Assembly (NCBI RefSeq): GCF_900108025.1
Contig: NZ_FNUS01000002.1
Coordinates: 248,001 to 312,000, forward strand
Source of the DNA: Halpernia humi
GTDB lineage: Bacteria; Bacteroidota; Bacteroidia; Flavobacteriales; Weeksellaceae
Reading direction: 5' to 3'
Length of the DNA stretch: 64,000 nucleotides
How positions within the stretch are numbered: position 1 is the first letter of the stretch; each line of letters begins with the position of its first letter. The notes under the pieces are model-generated. The model ran no database searches. It saw nothing but the letters and a program-made list of their open reading frames with translations, and was not told where the DNA came from. This document shows positions 8,763 through 17,954 of this stretch, one piece after another. The translations under genes were made by a program, and so were the position numbers.

Positions 8763-10274
8763 ATGAAAAAAATGAAAAAATATAATTTAATAAAACCCAT
8801 ACTTTTTTCTAGTTTAGCGGTCATCAGTTTCTCATCGTGCTCAAGCGATTTTTTAAATGTTCCTGCAGACGGACAGGCAGTTACCTCAAATTACTATAAA
8901 AGTGAAGCAGAAGCCTATACGGGGTTAGTGGCGGTTTATGATGTAATAGGGAAAAACTCTGTAGGCTTCGAAAATATGATAACAATGATGAATGCAGGAT
9001 CTGACGACCAATATGCAGGTGGTGGTGGAGAGACAGATGGTTTAGGAATTCAAAGTTTCTCTAATTATACAGAAAACGCAAATACCGTACCTGCAAGTTT
9101 TTGGAGTTATCATTATCAAGGAATATTTAGAGCAAATATTTTGCTTCAAAAACTACCAAGTGTACCCATGGATGCTAGCAAAATAGCACGCTACACGGCT
9201 GAAGCAAAAACACTTAGAGCCTTATATTATTTTAATTTGGTTCGGATGTTTAAAAATATTCCACTTATTTTGGAACCTTTAGATGCTGGTGATATTTACA
9301 CGCCAACACAAGCAGATCCTAAAGATGTTTATAAACAAATCGAAAAAGATTTAACAGAAGCAATCAATGATTTGCCAATAATTTCTCCCGATAAAGGACG
9401 TTTAAGCCAAGGCGCAGCCAAAGCATTACTAGGTAAAGTTTACCTTTATGATGGGCAGCCCGCTTTAGCCGCAGCACAATTAGCAGAAGTGAATGGAACG
9501 CCCGGAGGGACAAGTAAATATGGTTATAAATTACTAGATAATTTTAGTGATTTATGGGTAGTTGCAAATAAATGGAATTCAGAATCAATTATTGAAGTTG
9601 CCCATACAAATACAGGAAATTCTTCATTTGAATTTTGGGGACAAGGTCAAGATGAAGGTGATTCTGTTAATCAAATGGTTGGGCCACGTGGATATGTTAA
9701 AATAACAGGTGCAGCTCCAGATTTACCATCGGGCTGGAGTTTTAATGTTTTTACCCAAAATTTTTACGATTTTATGAAAAATGATAAAAGATTTGGAGCA
9801 ACTGTTTTAGATTTAAAAGCGTTATCAGCTTCAGGCGATGCGAAATATATCCCAGGATATAAAGACACCGGTTATTTTTTAAACAAATTCGTACCTAGAA
9901 CTTCGGACAAAACAACTGGTTTAGGTGCAACAGAATTGAATTATCAGCAAGACACCTATATCATACGCCTAGCAGATACTTATCTTCTAGAAGCAGAAGC
10001 ACTAGGCGCAAGTGGTACAAGAGCACAAGCACTTCTAGATGCAGTACGAAAGAGAGCCGGTATGCCTTTAGTTCCAGTTTCTATGACAGCGATAAAAAAT
10101 GAAAGAAGAGCAGAATTAGCAGGTGAAGGCCATCGTTTTTTTGATTTAGTAAGATGGGGTGATGCTGCAACTGTATTAGCAAGCAGAGGCTTCAAAGCTG
10201 GTAAAAATGAAATTTTCCCAATTCCGTATTCTGAATTACAAAATACGAAAATGGTTCAAAACCCTAACTATTAA
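8763..10274 (+). CDS. SusD/RagB-type nutrient-binding lipoprotein
   Basis: This 503-residue protein has a lipoprotein signal with lipobox ISFSSC (Cys26) and the SusD fold built on TPR-like helices (LNVPADGQAVTSNYYKSEAEAYTGLVAVY; AKTLRALYYFNLVRMF; ERRAELAGEGHRFFDLVRWG near the C-terminus). SusD proteins close over the SusC barrel and bind the glycan at the cell surface. ATG occurs at 8763 and again in frame at 8772; either could be used. It is tightly coupled to susC. Confidence 0.95.
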   Translation: MKKMKKYNLIKPILFSSLAVISFSSCSSDFLNVPADGQAVTSNYYKSEAEAYTGLVAVYDVIGKNSVGFENMITMMNAGSDDQYAGGGGETDGLGIQSFSNYTENANTVPASFWSYHYQGIFRANILLQKLPSVPMDASKIARYTAEAKTLRALYYFNLVRMFKNIPLILEPLDAGDIYTPTQADPKDVYKQIEKDLTEAINDLPIISPDKGRLSQGAAKALLGKVYLYDGQPALAAAQLAEVNGTPGGTSKYGYKLLDNFSDLWVVANKWNSESIIEVAHTNTGNSSFEFWGQGQDEGDSVNQMVGPRGYVKITGAAPDLPSGWSFNVFTQNFYDFMKNDKRFGATVLDLKALSASGDAKYIPGYKDTGYFLNKFVPRTSDKTTGLGATELNYQQDTYIIRLADTYLLEAEALGASGTRAQALLDAVRKRAGMPLVPVSMTAIKNERRAELAGEGHRFFDLVRWGDAATVLASRGFKAGKNEIFPIPYSELQNTKMVQNPNY

Positions 10275-10289
10275 TAAATTATTATAACA

Positions 10290-11399
10290 ATGAAAAAATT
10301 AAAATTAATAATAAGTTTAGTTGCAATAAGTTTAGTTTCGTTTACTAGTTGTGATGTAAATGGTTTGGGTGACGCGCCAGACTTAAGTTCGGCTACAAGT
10401 GCTAATTTGAATAAGATTTTTGACATTAGTACTAATAATTCAGGAAATGTCAAAATAACACCAATCGGAGAAGGAATTACAAAATCTACCGTTCTTTTTG
10501 GTGATGGCACTGGTGGCTCTTCATCTGCGGATGTATTACCTGGGCAAAGTACCTCTCATACTTATCCAGAAGGTAATTATACTGTAACAATCAAAACCTA
10601 CAGTCTTTCTGGTGAAGAAACTACCACTACATATCCTTTAGTTGTTACATTTTCTGCACCAACTAATATAAAACTGGAGCAAAGTTTTTCAGGAACAACC
10701 TTAAGTCTTTCTGCAACAGCAGACAACGCGAATGGGATTCAAGTTTTATGGGGCGATGGTGGTGCAAACGAAGTACCTACTACTTTAACAGGATCACTTG
10801 GAAATCCATTTACAGGAATGCATAATTACGCTCCTGGTGTTTATACACTTACAGTTAAGGCATTAAGTGGTGGTGCTGCTACTAGTTCAAAAACATTTCC
10901 AATTGTTGTTTTCGGACCATTCTCACTACCAGTAACTTATGAAAACCCAATCCAAAACTATAATGGAGGAGGAAGTTTTGGGGGCGCAGATGTCGCTGTT
11001 GTTGATAATCCTTCAAAAACAGGTATTAATACAAGTGAGAAAGTATGGAGAATCACTAAAAATGTAGGAGCTGAAGTTTGGGCAGGGACTTATACACCGC
11101 TTGCAAGTCCGAATGGTGTACCTATTAATATTGACAACGGAAGTAAATTTAAAATCATGGTTTACAGTTCAGAAATTGGTAAAAGTTTGCATTTTCAGTT
11201 AGAAGATGGTAACGGTTATACGCCAGGTATCGACGTGCCAATTACAGTAGCCAATCAATGGCAAGAGTTAACTTTTGACTTCTCTGCCGCTGGAATTCCT
11301 GCTGGCAAAATATTTAACCAATATGTCTTCCAATATAATTTAGCTGCAAATGGTAGCGGCGAAATTGTATATGTCGATAATATCACTCAAACTAAATAA
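10290..11399 (+). CDS. PKD-domain surface glycan-binding lipoprotein (SusE-position)
   Basis: This 369-residue protein has lipobox SFTSC (Cys21). Two PKD-like beta-sandwich repeats occupy about 35-210 (VLFGDGTGG...HTYPEGNYTVTIKT; VLWGDGGAN...HNYAPGVYTLTVKA). The C-terminal 150 residues form a jelly-roll-like segment resembling a carbohydrate-binding module (VWRITKNVGAEVWAG; LHFQLEDGNGY; WQELTFDFS). Its place after SusD suggests a surface glycan-binding protein that presents polymer to the GH16 enzyme. No catalytic motif is seen. Confidence 0.8.
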   Translation: MKKLKLIISLVAISLVSFTSCDVNGLGDAPDLSSATSANLNKIFDISTNNSGNVKITPIGEGITKSTVLFGDGTGGSSSADVLPGQSTSHTYPEGNYTVTIKTYSLSGEETTTTYPLVVTFSAPTNIKLEQSFSGTTLSLSATADNANGIQVLWGDGGANEVPTTLTGSLGNPFTGMHNYAPGVYTLTVKALSGGAATSSKTFPIVVFGPFSLPVTYENPIQNYNGGGSFGGADVAVVDNPSKTGINTSEKVWRITKNVGAEVWAGTYTPLASPNGVPINIDNGSKFKIMVYSSEIGKSLHFQLEDGNGYTPGIDVPITVANQWQELTFDFSAAGIPAGKIFNQYVFQYNLAANGSGEIVYVDNITQTK

Positions 11400-11409
11400 T
11401 ATTTATATC

Positions 11410-12378
11410 ATGAATAAAAAAATTATAAAAACTTTTGGTATTTTACTTGCTTTATTTTTGGCGATTTTTGCCTGTAAAGACGAGAATTATTCTCTGGGAG
11501 ATCTCACTGCTCCAAGTAATCTACAAATCACAACTTCAATTGTTGGGCAAAGCACTGCAACCCCTAATGGAGATGGAAGCGGGGTGGTAAATATCACAGC
11601 GGTCGCAAACAATGCACTCAACTATAAAATTGGTTACAGTGTAGTTTCTGATGTGAATGCAACACCCACTTTAGATGTGATGCCTAACAGTGCTGATGGC
11701 GCAAGCGTTACAAAAACATTTGCTACACCAGGAGATATTACGTATAGAGTAACCGTGGTAGCCTATGGAAGAGGCGGTTCATCTACAGTTGAAACAAAAG
11801 ATATTACCGTAAAAAGTGTCTATAATGTTGATCCGACCATTGTTACTGATCTTACGAACGATTCTTCTAAAACATGGGTAGTAGATGCGGGTACTGCAGG
11901 GCACTTCGGTGTAGGCCCATACACTACAACATCTTATACGCCAGAATGGTATTCAGCGGCACCTTATGAAAAAGCATCTTGTTGTAATTGTTTTTACAGC
12001 GCGAGTTTTAAATTTACCGTCGTTGCAAAAAATACCTATTCTATGAGTTCAATAACACCAGACGGCGCATTTACTAAAACAGGTTCGCTTGCTGGTATTA
12101 CTGGTATTCCTGCTTCTGGAGATGAAGGTTGTTATCCTTATGCAGGAGGGACTACTGCATTTTTCTTTTCTGCGTCCTCTTCTGGCCTAGTAAATACGCC
12201 AGGTGCTACAACCACTAATGCAAGTATTTTATTGGATGGCAACACCACTTTTATTGGATATGGCGCGACTAAGAAAGAATACGAAATCTTAGAGATTACG
12301 CCAAATACTTTATATTTAAGAGTTCAAGGAACTGAACCTGGTAATGCTTGGTACATTAGATTAAAACCAAAACCATAA
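11410..12378 (+). CDS. Second PUL lipoprotein, putative glycan-binding
   Basis: The 322-residue product begins at ATG 11410, chosen because MNKKIIKTFGILLALFLAIFAC is a clean lipoprotein signal (Cys22); the longer in-frame extension overlaps the previous gene. Residues about 30-140 form an Ig/PKD-like domain. The C-terminal half has a Cys-rich loop (SCCNCFYS) and resembles the metal- or sugar-binding modules found beside GH16 enzymes in laminarin loci. The segment TSIVGQSTATPNGDGSGVVN is closely mirrored in the GH16 protein, so the N-terminal modules are related. No catalytic residues are recognised. Confidence 0.75.
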   Translation: MNKKIIKTFGILLALFLAIFACKDENYSLGDLTAPSNLQITTSIVGQSTATPNGDGSGVVNITAVANNALNYKIGYSVVSDVNATPTLDVMPNSADGASVTKTFATPGDITYRVTVVAYGRGGSSTVETKDITVKSVYNVDPTIVTDLTNDSSKTWVVDAGTAGHFGVGPYTTTSYTPEWYSAAPYEKASCCNCFYSASFKFTVVAKNTYSMSSITPDGAFTKTGSLAGITGIPASGDEGCYPYAGGTTAFFFSASSSGLVNTPGATTTNASILLDGNTTFIGYGATKKEYEILEITPNTLYLRVQGTEPGNAWYIRLKPKP

Positions 12379-12393
12379 CCAAAAAATTAAACT

Positions 12394-12432
12394 ATACAGA
12401 GTTAATTAAAATAATTAACTCTGTATTTCTTT
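12394..12432 (+). terminator. Strong hairpin inside the PUL operon
   Basis: ATACAGAGTTAATTA (12394-12408) pairs perfectly with TAATTAACTCTGTAT (12412-12426) around an AAA loop, followed by TTCTTTT. The 15-bp stem lies between the second binding lipoprotein and the GH16 gene. It could act as a partial terminator or as an mRNA-stabilising element that makes upstream genes more abundant. Confidence 0.7.
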
Positions 12433-12448
12433 TAAAACAAAATAAAAT

Positions 12449-13516
12449 ATGGTTTCAAAAAAAATAGGGATTTATTACGCGTTTATTCTTTTTATTTTTT
12501 TCATTTCAAGTTGCTCAGGAAGCGGCAGCGGAAATTCTGCCGCTCCTGAAAGCAATACCCCTACTAATATTACAATTAGTAATGTTATAGTTGGTAGTTC
12601 AAGCACACTTCCAAACGGCGATGGAACTGGGGTTGTTAATTTTTCTGTGAATGCAAATAATGCAAACTCATACAAACTTCTTATTGGCACAGAAACTTTA
12701 ACTTCTACTACGGGTTCTTTTACCTATACTTTTAAAGAATTAGGAACAAATGTTTATACCATTTACGCATCGGCTTATAACGGAACTAATTTTGTCTCCA
12801 CTAATAAACAAATTACTGTTTACGTTGCTCCGAAACTAGTTTGGTCTGATGAGTTTTCTATAGATGGCGCACCAGATTCCTCAAAATGGGGTTATGATTT
12901 AGGTGCAGGAGGCTGGGGAAATAATGAAGTAGAATATTATACCAATCGATTAGAAAATGCAAGCGTGAGTAACGGAACGCTAAAAATTAATTTAATTAAA
13001 GAAAATTACCAAGGAAGCCCTTATACATCTGCAAGGATATTAACTAAAGGTAAATATTCCTTTAAATACGGAAGAGTTGATATTAGAGCAAAGCTTCCAT
13101 CTGGTGGTGGAACTTGGCCTGCATTGTGGAGTTTAGGAGATAATATTAACACCACACCATGGCCCGCTTGTGGAGAAATAGATTATATGGAACATATTGG
13201 AAATCAACTTAATAAAATTTTCAGCACTTTGCATTATCCAGGTCACTTTGGCGCAAATGGTAGCGGCGGAACTACAACTAACCCAACAGCAACTACAGAA
13301 TTTCATATTTATTCTACCGAATGGACTTCAACAACAATTAAATTTTACTTAGATAATCAGTTGTATTATACTTTTAACAATGACCCAAGTTTACCATTCA
13401 ACCAAAATTTCTTCTTGATTTTAAATGTCGCAATGGGAGGTAATTTTGGTGGAGCAGTAGATCCTTCAGTTACCAAGGCAACCATGGAGGTAGATTATAT
13501 AAGAGTTTATCAATAA
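12449..13516 (+). CDS. Glycoside hydrolase family 16 beta-glucanase lipoprotein
   Basis: This 355-residue protein has lipobox FISSC (Cys22), an N-terminal Ig-like module (about 38-126) and a GH16 jelly-roll domain (about 128-355). The catalytic motif CGEIDYMEH supplies nucleophile Glu243, Asp245 and acid/base Glu248 in the E-x-D-x-x-E spacing of laminarinases. WSDEF, GRVDIRAKLP and WPALWSLG are further GH16 landmarks. It should cleave internal beta-1,3 (or mixed) glucan linkages at the cell surface. Confidence 0.93.
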   Translation: MVSKKIGIYYAFILFIFFISSCSGSGSGNSAAPESNTPTNITISNVIVGSSSTLPNGDGTGVVNFSVNANNANSYKLLIGTETLTSTTGSFTYTFKELGTNVYTIYASAYNGTNFVSTNKQITVYVAPKLVWSDEFSIDGAPDSSKWGYDLGAGGWGNNEVEYYTNRLENASVSNGTLKINLIKENYQGSPYTSARILTKGKYSFKYGRVDIRAKLPSGGGTWPALWSLGDNINTTPWPACGEIDYMEHIGNQLNKIFSTLHYPGHFGANGSGGTTTNPTATTEFHIYSTEWTSTTIKFYLDNQLYYTFNNDPSLPFNQNFFLILNVAMGGNFGGAVDPSVTKATMEVDYIRVYQ

Positions 13517-13532
13517 TTTAAAAAAATAAAAA

Positions 13533-14987
13533 ATGATAAAAGGCAAAATAGTATCGAAGCCATTACTGTACTTTATTGTTTTAATAAGTGTAATTTGTTG
13601 TTCAGGTGGAACCACAGATCCATCGCCTAAAGATCCAATTAAACCGCCAACAACAGTGACGAACGAAGTAGATGTTTGGCTTACAAAATCTGATCAATCT
13701 GTAAAATTACAAAAGCAGACTTCTGTTTTGGCTTTTAGTTCGGATTCTAATAATTATCAAAATATTGATATCAATACCAGCCAAACCTTTCAATCCGTGG
13801 ATGGTTTTGGATATACTTTAACAGGTGGAAGCGCGGAAGTAATTAATAAACTCACACCTTCAAAAAAGCAAGAATTACTACAAGATTTATTTGGAAATTC
13901 TGCCACTTCTATTGGAGTGAGTTATCTTAGAATTAGCATTGGCGCGTCTGATTTAAACAGTTCTGTTTTTTCATACGATGATATTCCTGCGGGTGAAACA
14001 GATCTTAACCTCACGAAATTTAGTTTGGATAAGGATTTGCCACTTATTAATTTATTAAAAGAAATTTTAGCAATTAATCCAAAAATTAAAATCCTGGCTA
14101 CGCCTTGGTCTTCACCGGTTTGGATGAAGGATAATGGAAATACCGTGGGAGGAAGTCTTTTGCCAAAATATTATAGCGTGTACGCAGATTATTTTGTAAA
14201 ATACATAAAAGCGATGCAGCAAAATGGGATTATGATTGATGCCGTAACGCCGCAAAATGAACCTTTAAATCCAAATAATAATCCAAGTTTGGTGATGACG
14301 GCGCCACAACAGGCAGATTTTATTAAAAATAATTTAGGACCTGCCTTTAAAAGCGCTGGTATTTCAACAAAAATTATTAATTATGATCACAATTGTGATG
14401 TGACTAATTATTCTCTTTCTATTTTAGGAGATCCAATTGCAAATCCTTTTATAGACGGTTCTGCATTTCATTTATATGCTGGTGATATTTCTGCATTGTC
14501 CACCGTTCATGATGCATTTCCATCTAAAAATGTATATTTTACCGAACAATATACTGCTTCTACAGGAGATTTTGCTGGTGATTTAAAATGGCATCTTAAA
14601 AATGTAATTATTGGCTCTATGAGAAATTGGAGTAAAACTGCTTTAGAATGGAATCTTGCGAACGACCCTAACTTTTCGCCACACACCAACGGTGGATGCA
14701 CAGTTTGCAAAGGCGCCATTACGATCAATTCATCAGAATCTTATACTAAAAATGTAGCATATTATATCATCGCACATGCTTCTAAATTTGTACCGCAAGG
14801 ATCAATTCGTGTCGCAACTTCGCAAAGTGGAACGCTCAGCAACGTTGGTTTTAAAACACCCGATGGAAAGACAGTGCTTATTGTGGAGAATGATGCAGCA
14901 ACTGTGCAGGCCTTCAACATTAAAATAAATGGCAAATGGGCTACAACCATTTTAGATGGTGGATCTGTTGCGACCTATATTTTTTAA
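13533..14987 (+). CDS. Glycoside hydrolase family 30 lipoprotein
   Basis: This 484-residue protein has a lipoprotein signal ending ISVICC (Cys22/23). The (beta/alpha)8 barrel carries GFGYTLTGGSA, VSYLRISIGASD and LATPWSSPVWMKDN. Acid/base Glu243 lies in TPQNEP and nucleophile Glu338 in YFTEQY, matching GH30. A C-terminal beta-sandwich follows. Within GH30 the likely activity is endo-beta-1,6-glucanase or exo-beta-glucosidase; in a locus with GH16 this suggests removal of beta-1,6 branches from laminarin-like glucans. It starts 16 bases after the GH16 stop. Confidence 0.9.
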   Translation: MIKGKIVSKPLLYFIVLISVICCSGGTTDPSPKDPIKPPTTVTNEVDVWLTKSDQSVKLQKQTSVLAFSSDSNNYQNIDINTSQTFQSVDGFGYTLTGGSAEVINKLTPSKKQELLQDLFGNSATSIGVSYLRISIGASDLNSSVFSYDDIPAGETDLNLTKFSLDKDLPLINLLKEILAINPKIKILATPWSSPVWMKDNGNTVGGSLLPKYYSVYADYFVKYIKAMQQNGIMIDAVTPQNEPLNPNNNPSLVMTAPQQADFIKNNLGPAFKSAGISTKIINYDHNCDVTNYSLSILGDPIANPFIDGSAFHLYAGDISALSTVHDAFPSKNVYFTEQYTASTGDFAGDLKWHLKNVIIGSMRNWSKTALEWNLANDPNFSPHTNGGCTVCKGAITINSSESYTKNVAYYIIAHASKFVPQGSIRVATSQSGTLSNVGFKTPDGKTVLIVENDAATVQAFNIKINGKWATTILDGGSVATYIF

Positions 14988-15085
14988 AAAAGAGCAAAAA
15001 AACGTCAAATTTTACAGAAGTTTTAAATATATTTAAACTTCCAGAATGCAATGAATTTGCTAGTCAATAACAAAAAAACGTCCCA

Positions 15086-16528
15086 ATGAAAATTCAGAAA
15101 ATAACACCAATTTTTTTACTTTTAATATTTAATCATTCCATTGCTCAAAATTTTTGGAAAAATAAGGTAAAAAAATCTGCTGAAGTTGTAATGACGGATT
15201 CTAAAACCAATGATAAATTAACAAACAAAGGAGAGGTTAATTTTATAGATTTCCCTCAACCTTCAGAAACGGATATTTGTGTTTTTGTAGATCCAAATTT
15301 TAAATATCAAAAGCTAATAGGTATTGGTGGTGCAATTACAGATGCTTCGGCAGAAACATTTGCAAAACTACCAAAAGCGCAACAGAAGGAATTTTTAGAA
15401 GCCTATTTTGGAAAGGACGGTCTTGGCTATTCCCTCGTTAGAACTAACATGAATTCTTGCGATTTTTCTACAGATTCTTACACTTATGTTAAAGAAAATG
15501 ATAAAGCCCTTAATTCTTTTGATATCTCTCACGATAGAAAATATAAAATCCCTTTGATAAAATTGGCTCAGGAATATATTGGCAAAGATTTTAAACTATA
15601 TTTTTCACCTTGGAGTCCACCCGCTTGGATGAAAACCAATAACGATATGTTGCACGGTGGCGCATTAAAAAAAGAATATTACCAAAGTTGGGCAAATTAC
15701 TATGTAAAATTCATAAAAGCCTATCAAAAAGAAGGTTTAGATATTTGGGGATTAACCATCCAAAATGAGCCGATGGCAAAACAAATCTGGGAAAGTTGCA
15801 TTTATACAGCCGACCAAGAAAGAGATTTTCTTACCAATAATCTTGGACCAACGCTTTGGGAAAATGGGCTGAAAGATAAAAAAGTAATAATTTGGGATCA
15901 CAACAGAGATTTAATCTATCAAAGAGCAACCACGACTTTAAATACGAAAGAAGCCCTGAAATATGCCTCTGGAATTGGTTTTCATTGGTATGAAACCTGG
16001 ACTAAAAGCCAGCCGATGTTTAATAATGTTGCAGAAACGCATAAAGCCTTTCCAGATAAGTTTTTGCTTTTCACAGAAGGTTGCAAGGAACTTTTTGACT
16101 ATTCTAAAATATACGACGTTAGTTTAGGTGAATTGTACGGAAAAAATATGATAAATGATTTCAATAATGGCTCATCTGGTTTTACGGATTGGAATATTCT
16201 TTTAGACCAAACAGGCGGCCCTAACCACGTTGGCAACTTCTGTTTTGCACCCATTATTGCCGACACAAACACTGGAAAACTTCATTATACTTATGAATAT
16301 TATTACATCGGGCAATTTTCAAAATACATTAAATCTGGCGCTCAAAGAGTAGGGAATACCAGCAATCGAGATTTTATCCAGTCCACCTCATTCTTAAATA
16401 CAAACGGGCAATTAGTTACCGTTCTAATGAATGAAAGCGACAACGAAACACCTGTAAACCTGTGGATAAATGGGAAAGCAGCAAAAGTAGTTGCGCCTGC
16501 ACACTCTATACAAACCGTTATTTTGTAA
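15086..16528 (+). CDS. Second GH30 glycosidase, glucosylceramidase-like
   Basis: This 480-residue protein has a signal peptide (1-20, SIAQ) but no lipobox, so it is probably periplasmic or soluble. GIGGAITDASAETF, LVRTNMNSCDF and FSPWSPPAWMKTNNDM are GH30 landmarks. Acid/base is Glu228 (IQNEPM) and nucleophile Glu331 (LFTEGC). It is closer to the glucosylceramidase/beta-glucosidase type than the preceding GH30 and may finish degrading imported oligosaccharides. A 98-base gap separates it from the previous gene, with an imperfect hairpin near 15018-15041. The intergenic stretch 16529-16685 to the convergent peroxidase gene holds no clear element. Confidence 0.9.
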   Translation: MKIQKITPIFLLLIFNHSIAQNFWKNKVKKSAEVVMTDSKTNDKLTNKGEVNFIDFPQPSETDICVFVDPNFKYQKLIGIGGAITDASAETFAKLPKAQQKEFLEAYFGKDGLGYSLVRTNMNSCDFSTDSYTYVKENDKALNSFDISHDRKYKIPLIKLAQEYIGKDFKLYFSPWSPPAWMKTNNDMLHGGALKKEYYQSWANYYVKFIKAYQKEGLDIWGLTIQNEPMAKQIWESCIYTADQERDFLTNNLGPTLWENGLKDKKVIIWDHNRDLIYQRATTTLNTKEALKYASGIGFHWYETWTKSQPMFNNVAETHKAFPDKFLLFTEGCKELFDYSKIYDVSLGELYGKNMINDFNNGSSGFTDWNILLDQTGGPNHVGNFCFAPIIADTNTGKLHYTYEYYYIGQFSKYIKSGAQRVGNTSNRDFIQSTSFLNTNGQLVTVLMNESDNETPVNLWINGKAAKVVAPAHSIQTVIL

Positions 16529-16685
16529 AAAGTTCTTTTTGAAAGTCTTAATATTTGTAAAGGTAGGATCTAATTTTCAAGAATTTAAAGATTGTTCTTA
16601 GAAACTATTTGCCAAGTATTATTAATGGTAAAGTGCGATAAAATGTGCTTTTAAAATATATTTAACAAAAGATTAACTTTTAAAT

Positions 16686-17858
16686 TTATTGTGGAAGTTC
16701 AGGCACTATAATTCTTTGCGGTCTAGAACTTAAAGTTTCCAAAAAGGCCTCTAAATCTTCAATTTCATCTTTTGTTAAATTTAGTGGCTGTAATTTTTTA
16801 GACTTCGGAGATTTGTATTTTACGCCGTTAATAGTTGCCATATCTTTGTTTTTTATTTCAGGGTTTCCGGCATTATAAAACGTAAGCACATCGCGAAGTG
16901 GAGTGAATGAGCCATTGTGCATCCAAGGGCCAGTTCTGGCTACTTCTCTTAAGGTTGGCACGCGGAATTTACCTAAATCGGCTAAATTTTTAGTTACATT
17001 ATATCGACCTAAATCCTCAAGTTTTGATCCTAAAAGTGCAGTACCATCATTTTCAAATTTATTGTCTGAAAAATAACCTGTGTTATGACAATTAATGCAG
17101 CGCGCTTTTGTTCGGAATAAATTTAGCCCATTCACTTCACTATCAGAATAGACTTCAGATTTGCCATCAATAAACCGATCAAATTTTGTAGAGCCACTTT
17201 TAATGGTTCTTTCGAAAGTCGCAATCGCTTTGGTGATTTTATCTTCGTTGATTTCTGAAGAGCCGAATGCTTTTTTAAATAAATCTTGATACCCTTTTAT
17301 TTTTGCAATTTTTTCTACTGCCAAATCCAGATGCTCATTCATTTCTACGGGATTTGTAACTGGTTGTTGTGCCTGATCTTCTAGAGACTTTGCGCGCCCA
17401 TCCCAAAATAGTGAAGTTGCGTAAGCGGAATTTAGAATAGACATGGCGTTTCTGGAGCCTAATTGCCTATTATGGCCAAAAGAAAGTGTTTTATTATCCG
17501 TCCAAGCGAGTTCTGGATCGTGGCAAGACGCACAAGCGATTTGGTTAGATTGCGACAATCTTGGGTCGTAAAACAGAGTTTTTCCTAATTCTTCTTTTTC
17601 TTTACTGTATTGATTATCTGCTGGAAATTGCACTTCTGGCAAGTGCCCAATATCTACAAAGCCAATCTTGCTGCTTTCATCTAAATTTGGTTTTGGCCAA
17701 TTTTTAGAATCGCCAGAACTGTATAGCTTTCTTAATAAATCAATAGGATTATTGTTTTCAGCTGTAGCAGGTTTTGTGACCGAATTCGTTGTTATACAGT
17801 TGACCATTAAATAACTCGCGCAACTCAATAGGAATGCACCACTAATAAACTTTTTCAT
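16686..17858 (-). CDS. Di-haem cytochrome c peroxidase family protein
   Basis: This 390-residue exported protein has two c-type haem sites: CASCH (109-113) and CINCH (254-258). GKTLFYDPRLSQSN, SILNSAYATSLFWDGRAKSLEDQA and LREVARTGPWMHNGS are bacterial CcpA/MauG-family signatures. The N-terminus has a hydrophobic signal with a cysteine at 21 (YLMVNC), so it may be lipid-anchored. It should reduce peroxide in the periplasm with electrons from small cytochromes, although MauG-like maturation roles occur in the family. It is monocistronic and convergent with the PUL. Confidence 0.92.
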   Translation of the reverse strand: MKKFISGAFLLSCASYLMVNCITTNSVTKPATAENNNPIDLLRKLYSSGDSKNWPKPNLDESSKIGFVDIGHLPEVQFPADNQYSKEKEELGKTLFYDPRLSQSNQIACASCHDPELAWTDNKTLSFGHNRQLGSRNAMSILNSAYATSLFWDGRAKSLEDQAQQPVTNPVEMNEHLDLAVEKIAKIKGYQDLFKKAFGSSEINEDKITKAIATFERTIKSGSTKFDRFIDGKSEVYSDSEVNGLNLFRTKARCINCHNTGYFSDNKFENDGTALLGSKLEDLGRYNVTKNLADLGKFRVPTLREVARTGPWMHNGSFTPLRDVLTFYNAGNPEIKNKDMATINGVKYKSPKSKKLQPLNLTKDEIEDLEAFLETLSSRPQRIIVPELPQ

Positions 17859-17954
17859 ATATTCTCTAATAATTGCTAAAATTACGGAAATAAATTTGTC
17901 AATTAAATATTTTTAATGCGTATTATTGCAATTATTAATTATAAATTTTTTTTT

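Noticed and set aside
15018-15041. Terminator between the two GH30 genes
   Set aside because: The stem GAAGTTTTAAATA with TATTTAAACTTC is imperfect and has no T run after it, so it was not annotated as a terminator.
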